Below, piece after piece: positions 1-7,468 of a stretch of DNA of 64,000 nt (positions are counted from its first letter, which is position 1; each line of letters begins with the position of its first letter). A model generated the notes under the pieces. That model did not search any database, had not been told where the DNA came from, and saw only the letters and a program-made list of their open reading frames with translations. This DNA is from JALOAT01 sp041687015 (GTDB lineage: Bacteria > Pseudomonadota > Gammaproteobacteria > Thiohalomonadales > Thiohalomonadaceae), in NCBI GenBank assembly GCA_041687015.1, contig JAWLCT010000002.1:1-64000 (forward strand). The letters are read 5' to 3'. Both the position numbers and the translations under genes were made by a program.

Positions 1-210
1 CGTGCCATCGCCAAGCTGGCCATCGCTGTTGCCACCCCACGCCCAGAGGGTGCCGTCGCCCTTGAGCGCGACCGTGTGGGAATAGCCTGCTGCCACACTC
101 GCCCAATCGTTATCCGTGCCGATTTGGACCGGCGTGGACTTGTCGGTGGTCGTGCCATCGCCAAGCTGGCCATACCCGTTGTAACCCCACGCCCAGAGGG
201 TGCCGTCGGC
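1..210. repeat. 150-bp direct repeat encoding RCC1 units
   Basis: The segment beginning at 1 (CGTGCCATCGCCAAGCTGGC) recurs at 151 with nearly the same following 60 bases, giving a 150-bp period that equals one 50-residue RCC1 unit. High nucleotide identity between units suggests recent duplication or gene conversion inside the lipoprotein gene. Confidence 0.75.
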
Positions 211-375
211 CTGGATGGCTACGGCATGATAGGCGCCGACTCCGCTGGCTATCGCTTTCCAAGCGGAATTCGTCGGCCCAGAAGTGCCACCACCGCCACT
301 TCCCCCACCGCCGCAGCCCACCAAAAGCAGCGATACAAGAATGGAAGCCAAGAGTGTGTCTATTAATCGGTGCAT
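1..375 (-). CDS. RCC1-repeat lipoprotein, 5' part only (runs off left edge)
   Basis: Only the first 125 or so residues are visible. The protein opens with a short charged stretch and a hydrophobic segment ending in lipobox LLVGC (Cys21), then a Gly/Ser-rich linker, so it should be an outer- or inner-membrane-anchored lipoprotein. After the linker come regulator-of-chromosome-condensation (RCC1) units: the signatures GTLWAWGYNGYGQLGDGT and GTLWAWGGNSDGQLGDGT are seen 50 residues apart. RCC1 units build beta-propellers, and in bacteria they occur on secreted or surface proteins of mostly unknown partner. The ATG at 373-375 follows AAGGAG at 11-12 bases; an in-frame GTG directly before it (376-378) is better spaced and may be the real start. 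The number of repeats is unknown because the gene is cut by the window edge. Confidence 0.8.
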   Translation of the reverse strand, partial: MHRLIDTLLASILVSLLLVGCGGGGSGGGGTSGPTNSAWKAIASGVGAYHAVAIQADGTLWAWGYNGYGQLGDGTTTDKSTPVQIGTDNDWASVAAGYSHTVALKGDGTLWAWGGNSDGQLGDGT

Positions 376-1001
376 CACGGATGGTTCTCCTTGTGTCTTG
401 ATTCCATGTATTCCCAATTCAATGCGGCGAAGGGACGCACGCGGCTTTCCTCCGCGCGCGACGCGCCCACGCGTGGCTGCGCCTGCTCGACCTGGCTGTC
501 AGCCTCGACCCGACGACGAACTCGTTCTGACCCCAGACCCAGGTGGTTAGATCCCGGAAATCGCCCAGGGCGCATCCCGAATGCGAAAGGGGCCCCGGTG
601 CCAACTCGACCGCCGTACGGATTATTGCCCGCCCCTTAAGGCGACGGCTCCGGTAACAGGGCCATATCCGCGGCAAAGGTGTTGAAGCCTGCCTTCCCCA
701 GATTGCTCCGAAGAGTGGTTTCGCAGACAGACATTGGGAGGGAAATAAAAGCGGTAACAAAGTCGTTCCTCGACATGCCGGACAGGGTCGATCAACTTAC
801 CCAGAACCGGTCTGGTGGCCACTTCAGTAGCCACCTCCATTAAATCCAACGGCGCGGACTATATCACCAGCGGGAGTCGTCTGGAACCCCATACCTTGCC
901 CCGGCTTCCTTGGAATTTCATTGGATTGTCGCGTTCCACCGAAAGGCCGGACCGTGTACAACTAACTGTGTAACTGGTCATCTATGACGCATAGTTGCAT
1001 T
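376..1001. other. Gene-poor stretch, nothing recognised
   Basis: Short frames exist on both strands but none has a convincing start signal or recognisable protein sequence. No tRNA, terminator or insertion-sequence end was seen. The stretch separates the RCC1 lipoprotein from two decayed gene remnants, so it may itself be decayed sequence. Confidence 0.5.
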
Positions 1002-1151
1002 ATGATTGAGAACGAGAAGGAAAGAGAGCTGCCGTATTCATACGCCAAGCAATTCAATGTTTTGGATACACAATCCGTTCTGAACAAGGGTTTCGTGTCC
1101 GACAACGCGGATGTTAGGAGCTGCACGTTTGTATTGGCGTATGGTCGGTGA
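1002..1151 (+). pseudogene. 49-residue ORF, weakly GspE N-terminus-like remnant
   Basis: A short open frame from ATG 1002 to TGA 1149-1151. Residues 9-20 (ELPYSYAKQFNV) resemble the N-terminal segment of type II secretion / type IV pilus ATPases of the GspE family, where a LPFSFARRHGVL-type stretch is common. Nothing after residue 25 resembles the family, no ATPase domain follows, and there is no clear Shine-Dalgarno sequence. It is best read as a possible gene fragment; it may equally be a chance ORF. Confidence 0.22.
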
Positions 1152-1278
1152 GGCGACTGGGGATAACATGGATTATTGGCTGGAGCGCATAGATACCCGT
1201 CTTACCCTCTCACATCCATATGAGTAACAGCGGGTTTTGGCGAAGAATGGCCTGAAATTCAAGCAGTAAGTGCAACGC

Positions 1279-1501
1279 CCACCCGCTGCCGGTTCTTGGG
1301 ACTGTTTCGTCAGGGCGTCTATCGCTTCTCGGCTCTGTCGATCGCTGTTCCTGTATTCCATTGATAGCGAATCCGCCGGTGACTGCCGGTGGGGGTAAAC
1401 GGGATCTTGCCTTCCTCCAGCAGTTTGACCAGAAGGGGCGGGACACATTGAGAAGGTTGGCGAGCCTCCTGCGTCGTCAGCTCGGCATGGTCCCCGTCCA
1501 C
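1279..1501 (-). pseudogene. Frameshifted excisionase/antitoxin-type DNA-binding gene
   Basis: Read across frames, the minus strand spells a MerR-like/excisionase-family DNA-binding domain: ELTTQEA in one frame, LANLLNVSRPF in the next, back to LVKLLEEGKIPFTPTGSHRRIRY, then MEYRNSDRQS...IDALTKQSQE in a third. Intact members are about 80-100 residues and are usually the antitoxin of a PIN-domain toxin. At least three small indels break the frame here, and no PIN gene could be assembled downstream, so the gene is dead. It suggests a former toxin-antitoxin locus next to the acetyltransferase gene. Confidence 0.6.
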
Positions 1502-1516
1502 GCCGAAGAGCGGACG

Positions 1517-2086
1517 TCAGAATGTCGCCTGTGTGAGGCGCTTGGCCATGATGATGTCGTGCTTTCCAGGCCCGTCCACATCCGGGAGCACGCCCGTTAC
1601 CGTGTAGCCGAGTCGCTGGTAGAAGGTGAAGGGATGACCTCCCGTGGGCTGCAGTTCCCGCAGCCGGCCAAGGACGTCGGGATACAGATCCTGGCCGTAC
1701 AGGTTGGTGCCGCCGAAGTCGTCGTCGCTGCCCAGCCAAATGGCGATCACGCCTGCCGCACACGCGGCTTGCTCCAGGGCCATCACCAACCGTCTGCCCC
1801 ATCCGCGCCGTTGCACGGTCGGATCGACTGCCAGGGGATGGAGCTCCCAGGCAAACGTCGTGTGGCGGATGGCGCCAATCCAGCCTCGCAGGGCATCGCC
1901 TTCCACGGCGAGCAACCCGATGCGCTCGGGATTGCCCACAAAGGTATTCACTTCCGCGCGCGCCGCTGATGCTGTTTTCCAGGCGGATGGCACATGCGCC
2001 AAGGCGGCCTGGAGGATGCGCGCAGCCTCTTGCCGCTGCCATTCGTCGGCGTCGTTGAGGTTTACCAACTCACAAGGTAATTCCAT
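1517..2086 (-). CDS. GNAT-family N-acetyltransferase (AAC(6')-like)
   Basis: A 189-residue protein of the GCN5-related acetyltransferase fold, which moves the acetyl group of acetyl-CoA to an amine. The acetyl-CoA binding motif A is clear at about residues 90-105 (HPLAVDPTVQRRGWGRRLV, with the Q/R-x-x-G-x-G signature QRRGWG). The C-terminal part, with WLGSDDD, DLYPDVL, HPFTFYQRLGY and a final GVLPD..GPGKHDIIMAKR, resembles the aminoglycoside 6'-N-acetyltransferase-like subgroup, but the substrate cannot be told from sequence alone. ATG 2086 gives a full-length domain; no good ribosome site is seen before it. It stands alone between a pseudogene and the peroxiredoxin gene. Confidence 0.8.
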   Translation of the reverse strand: MELPCELVNLNDADEWQRQEAARILQAALAHVPSAWKTASAARAEVNTFVGNPERIGLLAVEGDALRGWIGAIRHTTFAWELHPLAVDPTVQRRGWGRRLVMALEQAACAAGVIAIWLGSDDDFGGTNLYGQDLYPDVLGRLRELQPTGGHPFTFYQRLGYTVTGVLPDVDGPGKHDIIMAKRLTQATF

Positions 2087-2182
2087 TGCAGACGTTTTCC
2101 GGTTTATCCGCGAGTCACGGCCTGTGCGTGCAGTTCAGGCGCATGCTTGCCAACGTGCGTGCATTTCGCGTCACCGCTCCGC

Positions 2183-2209
2183 CCTGCCTGCCTCCCTGCC
2201 TGCCTGCCG
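2183..2209. repeat. CTGCC microsatellite
   Basis: A short low-complexity run of CCTG/CTGC units (CCTGCCTGCCTCCCTGCCTGCCTGCC) in the spacer upstream of the acetyltransferase gene. Four-base units could vary in number by slippage; no gene spans it. Confidence 0.6.
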
Positions 2210-2232
2210 GGCAAGCGACCATGAGCTGTGTG

Positions 2233-2260
2233 CAAAAAGAACCCCGCCACGGAGGCGGGG
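2233..2260 (-). terminator. Rho-independent terminator of the peroxiredoxin gene
   Basis: On the minus strand a perfect 7-bp GC stem CCCCGCC/GGCGGGG with a 5-base loop is followed by TTCTTTTT. It lies about 27 bases past the stop codon of the peroxiredoxin gene, the expected place. Confidence 0.85.
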
Positions 2261-2287
2261 TGATCAAGTGGGGGAACCGGGCGCTGT

Positions 2288-3001
2288 TCATTCCATGGAG
2301 GGCTTCCACACCTCCCAGACCTTACCGACCAGATCCGGCCCCGGCGTGAGGGTCGGTTTGCCGGGTTCCCAGCCCGCAGGCATGGCTTCCTTGCCGCCGG
2401 TGGCGCGCACGTGCTGATAGGCCTGAATCTGGCGGATGGTTTCCGCCAGCTTGCGTCCGACCGGTGGCGTGAGCACTTCCATGGCCTGGATGACGCCGTC
2501 GGGATCGATAATGAAGCGTCCACGTAGCTCGATCCCCTGCGTCTCGTCCCAGACGCCATACGCCCGCCCCACATTACCCGCCTGATCGGAGGCCATGTGG
2601 AATGGCACGCCACCGTCCACCATTTTGCTCAACTCATGGTCATTCCACATTTTGTGGACGAAGTGGCTGTCCACGCTGAACGAGATCACTTCCACACCCA
2701 GGTTTTGCAACGTTTGATAATTCGCGGCGACCGCCGACAGTTCCGTTGCTCAAACGAAGGTGAAATCACCCGGGTAGAAGCAGAGCATCACCCATTTGCC
2801 CGCGAACTCCGACAGCGTGACATTGGTGAAGCCGCCCCGGTGATACGCCGGCGCGGTGAAGTCCGGTGCTTTTTGGCCAACGCGTGCAGTCATTTTGGTC
2901 ACCTCCTGGCTGGCGGATGGTTCAGCGGGGCTTGGGGTTGGCGTGGGCTCTCCCGCGATCGACCCCGAAACCCGCGCACATCCCACTGGTTTCTCTTCCA
3001 T
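2288..3001 (-). CDS. Selenoprotein peroxiredoxin (UGA-encoded Sec at the peroxidatic site)
   Basis: An AhpC/TSA-type peroxiredoxin that reduces peroxides with a catalytic selenocysteine. The frame contains one TGA at 2750-2752, exactly where 2-Cys peroxiredoxins have the peroxidatic Cys: PGDFTFV-U-ATEL in place of FTFVCPTE. Both halves are otherwise intact and homologous: KAPDFTAPAY and WVMLCFYPGDF before it; VEVISFSVDSHFVHKMW, GRFIIDPDG, VLTPPVGR and PGPDLVGKVWE after it. A hairpin with GGUC loop lies at the correct distance downstream, and the sel genes are 7 kb away. Start is uncertain: ATG 3001 (GAGAG upstream) gives 237 residues with a Pro-rich extension, while ATG 2893 has a perfect AGGAGGT seven bases upstream and gives 201 residues with Sec48. 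I list the longer open frame. A terminator follows. Confidence 0.88.
2725..2752 (-). promoter_or_regulatory. Bacterial SECIS element in the peroxiredoxin gene
   Basis: Starting 14 bases after the UGA, the mRNA can form CGGC-GGUC-GCCG, a 4-bp stem closing a GGUC loop whose first G lies 18 bases after the UGA. Bacterial SECIS hairpins for SelB carry such GGU(C) apical loops about 16-37 bases after UGA. The stem is short, but base pairing is perfect. Confidence 0.7.
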
Positions 3002-3287
3002 GGCGTTTCTCTCGTGTGGCGCAGATACCGTGGTCACTAGTGAAGCACACCCCGGGGACGTGACAAGGCCCGTGCTGTTTCCTGGTGTATTAGTGGCATG
3101 GCTTTAGAGACCGGGACTACGGCAGCGTCAACACACTTACGCCCGTGCATTGGTGCAACTGCGAAACGCCGTTGGTACACGGTGCGCCTCCGGCTTGAAT
3201 CCCAGGCCGAGCAAAATTCACGTTCCGCGGCGTATACGTTCGCAGGTTTATGGACGAGGCTTCAGGCATCAAGAGGAGTGAGCCGCC

Positions 3288-3497
3288 ATGTCTCGTAGCG
3301 TGGACGTAAACAGTGCGACTGCTGACGAGTTGCAGCAGGTTTGCGAACTCAGGCCGACGGCCGCCCGCACCGTGATGCGGTTCAGGCCGTTTCATCATAT
3401 CGATGAGTTGGAAAAAGTGCCGGGTATGAATGTTCTGGATGTCATGAGCCTGAAACGCCGCGGATGCACCATTGCGCTCCGGGAACCAGACCAGTGA
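3288..3497 (+). CDS. Small helix-hairpin-helix protein (ComEA-like domain)
   Basis: A 69-residue protein consisting almost only of a ComEA/DUF655-type helix-hairpin-helix domain: VDVNSATADELQQVCELRP followed by a second helix and FHHIDELEKVPGM. Such domains bind DNA backbone non-specifically. No signal peptide or membrane anchor is seen, unlike periplasmic ComEA of competence systems, so a cytoplasmic DNA-binding role is more likely. GAGGAG lies 10 bases before the ATG. The stop codon overlaps the possible GTG start of the next gene (GTGA), which points to coupled translation. Confidence 0.7.
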   Translation: MSRSVDVNSATADELQQVCELRPTAARTVMRFRPFHHIDELEKVPGMNVLDVMSLKRRGCTIALREPDQ

Positions 3498-3844
3498 ATG
3501 TGACGTTCTACGATGCGAATCCACGCCTTCGCCAGGAACGGGGCGCCAATTTCGGCCGGGTGCTTGCACGCTTCGTTGCAGGTGGACGCGCGCACGATCC
3601 CATCGTGGTCGAGTTCACGCACCCGGATACACGCGAGGTGGCCGAACTCGATGTGGAAGTACTGAACCCCGAGGAATTTCCCGGCGGCGTCTCCGACGCC
3701 TTCAAGGACGCTGCCAAACGGTACTATGCGCGCACGCTCGCCAGTGAGGGGAAGCACGTGCGAGGTTTTGAAAACGAGCCCCCGGCGGCGCCCGGCACCG
3801 CATGGTCAGTGGACGTGGAATCTGCGCCCGATCACAGCTTGTAG
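3494..3844 (+). CDS. Hypothetical protein, translationally coupled to the HHH gene
   Basis: A 116-residue protein I do not recognise. It begins VNVTFYDANPRLRQERGANFG if the GTG at 3494, which overlaps the previous stop as GTGA, is used; an in-frame ATG at 3464 would add ten residues inside the preceding gene. No membrane segment, signal peptide or metal-binding motif is visible; the sequence is mildly acidic with an amphipathic stretch near VSDAFKDAAKRYYART. The overlap with the helix-hairpin-helix gene is the only hint to role. Confidence 0.5.
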   Translation: MNVTFYDANPRLRQERGANFGRVLARFVAGGRAHDPIVVEFTHPDTREVAELDVEVLNPEEFPGGVSDAFKDAAKRYYARTLASEGKHVRGFENEPPAAPGTAWSVDVESAPDHSL

Positions 3845-3863
3845 AACATAGGTGTTTTTCTGC

Positions 3864-3891
3864 TTGCAAACCCGGTGGACTGGTCTATTTT
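3864..3891 (+). promoter_or_regulatory. Predicted sigma-70 promoter
   Basis: TTGCAA (3864-3869) and TATTTT (3886-3891) are separated by 16 bases, about 45 bases upstream of the small coiled-coil gene. Found by eye. Confidence 0.35.
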
Positions 3892-3936
3892 ACTGACTTT
3901 GTCTTCTGCCTCATTACGGAACCATACGACTGCCTT

Positions 3937-4140
3937 ATGGACGACAGGATTGTGGAAGCTCAGTTCGAAGAGCAAATCGAGGAACTCAGGGAACGGTTGC
4001 AGGAATGTATGCGCGCTCCCACACAAACCGACGCCGTTATCGCCCGCGGCATTCTTGAAGGTCTGATCGTGGGCTATCAGGAGCGACTCTCCGCCATGCG
4101 CGCCGAGCGTCTGGCGTGCGCCATCGAAGCTAACGATTAA
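3937..4140 (+). CDS. Small conserved-looking hypothetical protein, likely coiled coil
   Basis: A 67-residue protein starting MDDRIVEAQFEEQIEELRE. It is rich in Glu, Arg, Gln and Leu with heptad-like spacing, so it probably forms a helical hairpin or coiled coil. The open frame extends upstream, but ATG 3937 is the first methionine after the predicted promoter and the upstream part has no protein character. Two Cys residues (in QECMRA and RLACAIE) are present. No function can be assigned. Confidence 0.5.
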   Translation: MDDRIVEAQFEEQIEELRERLQECMRAPTQTDAVIARGILEGLIVGYQERLSAMRAERLACAIEAND

Positions 4141-4141
4141 C

Positions 4142-4176
4142 GTCGCCACGTTCGCCTCTGAACGTGTTCAGGCGAC
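4142..4176. terminator. Convergent-gene hairpin, possible bidirectional terminator
   Basis: GTCGCC-ACGTTC at 4142-4153 pairs with GAACGTG-TTCA-GGCGAC at 4160-4176, giving an 11-12 bp stem with a small internal bulge. It lies directly after the small coiled-coil gene and covers the last codons of convergent pflA. No U-run follows on either strand. Confidence 0.4.
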
Positions 4177-4914
4177 AATGACCGTGGTGTTGATCAGGTG
4201 CTCGGCGAAAATCTGGCGCGCCTGCTCCACGCGATGCCTGGAGGGGGGCGCCACACCTTCGAGCAGGTACGGGCGGCCCAGCGCGGCGTACTTGTGCACA
4301 CCCAGGTTGTGATAGGGCAGGATCTCCACACGCTCGACAGTCTTGTAATCAGCGAAGTGCTGCGCCCACTGCTTGAGGAACTCCGGCTGATCCGACCAGC
4401 CGGGCACCAGCACGTAACGCAGCCACATGGGCTTGCCCGATCGCTCGCGATACTCGGCATTGCGCAGCACATTCTGATTACCGCTGCCCGTGAGCTTGCG
4501 ATGCCAACCATCGTCGATGTGTTTTACATCGAGAATCACCAGATCAGTCATGTCATACAACGCATTGACCTGGGGCGTGAAGATCACGCCATTGGTGTCG
4601 ATAGCCACGTGAAACCCGCGCTCGCGCACCAGCGGGAAAAGCTCCAGCAAGGCCGGCGTCTGCAGGGTGGGCTCACCGCCTGACACGGTGAGCCCGCCTT
4701 TTCTGACGAAATACGGCCGTTCCTTTTCCAGAAGCTCCAGAATCTGCTCATTGCTGTAGAACTTGGCGGAGGCCTCGTCGCAAGGTTGCGTGTCCGGATT
4801 GTGACAATACAGGCAACGCAATGGGCAACCCTGCAGAAACACCACCAGACGTATTCCGGGGCCCTCGTGGGCCCCGAACGTTTCAATGGAGTGGACCCGG
4901 AGCATCGTGCTCAC
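4168..4914 (-). CDS. pflA: Pyruvate formate-lyase-activating enzyme
   Basis: A radical-SAM enzyme of 248 residues, the usual PflA length, that uses SAM and a [4Fe-4S] cluster to place the glycyl radical on PflB. The cluster motif C30-x3-C34-x2-C37 (CPLRCLYCHNPD) is present, followed by the glycine-rich GGLTVSGGEPTLQ that contacts SAM. Its ATG overlaps the pflB stop (ATGA), so the two are translated as one unit. It acts in the cytoplasm under anaerobic conditions. Confidence 0.95.
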   Translation of the reverse strand: MSTMLRVHSIETFGAHEGPGIRLVVFLQGCPLRCLYCHNPDTQPCDEASAKFYSNEQILELLEKERPYFVRKGGLTVSGGEPTLQTPALLELFPLVRERGFHVAIDTNGVIFTPQVNALYDMTDLVILDVKHIDDGWHRKLTGSGNQNVLRNAEYRERSGKPMWLRYVLVPGWSDQPEFLKQWAQHFADYKTVERVEILPYHNLGVHKYAALGRPYLLEGVAPPSRHRVEQARQIFAEHLINTTVIVA

Positions 4915-7154
4915 AAACTGGTGTGGAAGGTACGGGCAATCACCTCCTGTTGGTGCTGTCGGCTCAGTCGCGTGAAGTTCACGGCGTAGCCCGACACGCG
5001 GATGGTGAGCTGCGGATAATCCTCCGGGTGGTCCATGGCCTTCAACAAGGTGTCTCGGTCGAGCACGTTTACGTTCAGATGATGAGCCTGTTTGGTGAAA
5101 TAGCCGTCCAGCAGCGCCGTCATGTTTTGCACCCTGTCCTCCTCCGTGTCGCCCAATGACTTGGGCACAATGGAGAAGGTGTTGGAGATGCCATCGCGTG
5201 CGTCGAAATAGTTGAGCTTCGCCACCGAGTTGAGGGAGGCGATGGCGCCCGAGGTATCACGCCCGTGCATCGGGTTGGCACCGGGCGCGAACGGCTCACC
5301 CTGCTTGCGACCGTCGGGGGTAGCGCCGGTCTTCTTGCCGTACACCACATTCGAGGTGATGGTGAGCACCGACAACGTCGGAATGGCCTTGCGGTAGATG
5401 TAGTGCTTGCCGAGCTCACCGTTGAAGCGCTGCACCAGGTCCACCGCGATGCCGTCGACGCGCTCGTCGTCGTTGCCGAACTTCGGATAGTCCCCTTCGA
5501 TACGGAACTCGGTGGTGAGTCCCTGCTCGTTGCGGATAGGCGTGACCTGGGCGTGCTTGATGGCCGACAGGGAATCGGCTGTCACGCTCAGCCCGGCGAT
5601 GCCGAAAGCCATGTTGCGCTTCACTTCGCTGTCCATGAACGCCATCATGGCGCGTTCGTAGTAGTACTTGTCGTGCATGTAATGAATCACGTTCATGGTG
5701 TTCACATACGACTCCGCCAGGTACGCCATGCTCTTCTCAAAGCGGCTGCGCACCTCTTCGTAATTCAGAGGTCCCTCCGGCAGCGGCGCAATGTCCGGCA
5801 CGATCGCCATGCCGGAGATCTCGTCGCGTCCCTCATTGAGGGCGAGCAGCAAGGCTTTGGCCAGGTTGCAGCGGGCGCCGAAGAATTGCATTTCCTTGCC
5901 CGTCTCCATCATGGAGACACAGCAGGCGACACAGAAATCGTCGCAGGCACCCGCCGAGCTCATCAGCGCATCGTTTTCGTACTGCAATGACGAGGTGTCG
6001 ATGGACACGCGGGCGCAGAAGCGCTTGAAGCCCTCGGGCATGTCCGGGTGCCACATGATCGTGAGGTTGGGTTCCGGCGCGGGGCCGAGGTTGTAAAGGG
6101 TTTGCAGGAAACGGAAGCTGGTCTTGGTAACCTTGGTGCGTCCGTCGCTCCACATGCCGCCGATGGACTCGGTCACCCAGGTGGGATCGCCGGCGAACAG
6201 CTGGTTGTATTCCTCCATGCGCAGGTGACGCACCAGACGCAGTTTCATCACGAAGTGATCGATGAGTTCCTGGGCCTCCATTTCGCTCAGGCTGCCCTCG
6301 GCCAGATCGTGCTCGATGAACACATCGAAGAAGGTGCTGACGTTGCCCAGGCTCATGGCTGCGCCGTCCTGCTCCTTGACCGCGGCCAAGTAGGCGAAAT
6401 AGGTCCATTGAATGGCTTCGCGCGCATTCTGGGCCGGGCGGCTCACGTCGAATCCGTATGCGGCCGCCATCTCCTTCACCGCTTCAAGCGCCTTGATCTG
6501 CTCGGCAATCTCCTCGCGCAGGCGGATGACGTCTTCGGTCATGGTGCCGACCAGGTGCCGGCGGTCCTGGTGCTTGGCCTCAATCAGGCGATCAGCGCCG
6601 TAGAGCGCCAGACGCCGATAGTCGCCAATGATGCGACCACGCGCATAGTTGTCCGGCAGGCCCGTGATGATCCCGCTCTTGCGCAATTTTTTATGGTCAT
6701 CGGTGTAGGCGTCGAAGACCCCATCGTTGTGCGTCTTGCGGTACTTGCGGCACATGTCGACCACGGCAGGGTCGATCTCGTAGCCGGCCTGTTTGCAGGC
6801 TTCCGCCGCGACACGCCAGCCGCCGAAGGGCTTGATGGCGCGCTTCAGCGGCGCATCGGTTTGCAGGCCGACGATCTTTTCGCGGTCGCGATCGATATAG
6901 CCAGGCGCATGGCTGGTGACCGTGGAAATCGTGCGGGTATCGATATCGAGCACACCGCCGCGGGCGCGTTCCTGCTTGAGCAATTCCTGGCAACGCTTCC
7001 ACAAGGCCGTGGTGCTCTCGCTTGGTCCGGCGAGGAAACTCGCGTCGCCGGTGTAGGGGGTGATGTTGCGGTAGATGAAATCGCGTACGTCGATCTCATC
7101 CTGCCAGTGATGGGTAACGAAGATGTCTTCGAGCAGTGACGTTTTTCGGTCCAT
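4911..7154 (-). CDS. pflB: Pyruvate formate-lyase
   Basis: Glycyl-radical enzyme of 747 residues that converts pyruvate and CoA to acetyl-CoA and formate during anaerobic growth. The adjacent catalytic cysteines are at C411-C412 in VACCVSMMETGKEMQFFGAR, and the radical glycine is about Gly722 in RVSGYAVNF, both matching E. coli PflB. ATG 7154 gives a family-typical N-terminus; no strong Shine-Dalgarno sequence is seen, but a hairpin with a U-rich tail lies just upstream (7169-7196). The formate made could feed the formate dehydrogenase encoded further right in the window. No formate channel (focA) gene is adjacent, unlike in enterobacteria. Confidence 0.96.
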   Translation of the reverse strand: MDRKTSLLEDIFVTHHWQDEIDVRDFIYRNITPYTGDASFLAGPSESTTALWKRCQELLKQERARGGVLDIDTRTISTVTSHAPGYIDRDREKIVGLQTDAPLKRAIKPFGGWRVAAEACKQAGYEIDPAVVDMCRKYRKTHNDGVFDAYTDDHKKLRKSGIITGLPDNYARGRIIGDYRRLALYGADRLIEAKHQDRRHLVGTMTEDVIRLREEIAEQIKALEAVKEMAAAYGFDVSRPAQNAREAIQWTYFAYLAAVKEQDGAAMSLGNVSTFFDVFIEHDLAEGSLSEMEAQELIDHFVMKLRLVRHLRMEEYNQLFAGDPTWVTESIGGMWSDGRTKVTKTSFRFLQTLYNLGPAPEPNLTIMWHPDMPEGFKRFCARVSIDTSSLQYENDALMSSAGACDDFCVACCVSMMETGKEMQFFGARCNLAKALLLALNEGRDEISGMAIVPDIAPLPEGPLNYEEVRSRFEKSMAYLAESYVNTMNVIHYMHDKYYYERAMMAFMDSEVKRNMAFGIAGLSVTADSLSAIKHAQVTPIRNEQGLTTEFRIEGDYPKFGNDDERVDGIAVDLVQRFNGELGKHYIYRKAIPTLSVLTITSNVVYGKKTGATPDGRKQGEPFAPGANPMHGRDTSGAIASLNSVAKLNYFDARDGISNTFSIVPKSLGDTEEDRVQNMTALLDGYFTKQAHHLNVNVLDRDTLLKAMDHPEDYPQLTIRVSGYAVNFTRLSRQHQQEVIARTFHTSL

Positions 7155-7168
7155 GGTAGGGGAGCCCC

Positions 7169-7196
7169 AAAACTAAACGAGGCCGATGTCGGCCTC
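7169..7196 (-). promoter_or_regulatory. Terminator-like hairpin in the pflB leader
   Basis: On the minus strand GAGGCCG-ACAT-CGGCCTC is followed by GTTTAGTTTT, then 14 bases to the pflB ATG. It has the form of an intrinsic terminator or attenuator, but it sits in front of pflB rather than behind a gene. Confidence 0.45.
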
Positions 7197-7468
7197 CGTG
7201 CAGGCGCGCACCATGCCGGCGCATGCCCTCCGTTAAACAGTATGACTGCGGGTGCAAGCCTTCGTTTCTCATACCGCGGCGCACTGAACCATAGGTGTTT
7301 TTACGATTCGCGGTCATCCCATAAGGCCATCGCGACACTGATGGGTCAGGCCGGCGCTATCAATCACCCGCCTCTCTGATCAGCAGTCTAATGCGCATCG
7401 CGCAGGCCGTCTGCCGAACCCGTTCAACTATGTTTACCCGGAGAACCGACCCACACAGGGCCCCAGCC

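Noticed and set aside
1..210. CRISPR-like direct repeat
   Set aside because: The period is 150 bp and codes for RCC1 protein units.
376..1000. Several 60-110 residue frames on both strands
   Set aside because: No family resemblance, no ribosome site, and they overlap one another.
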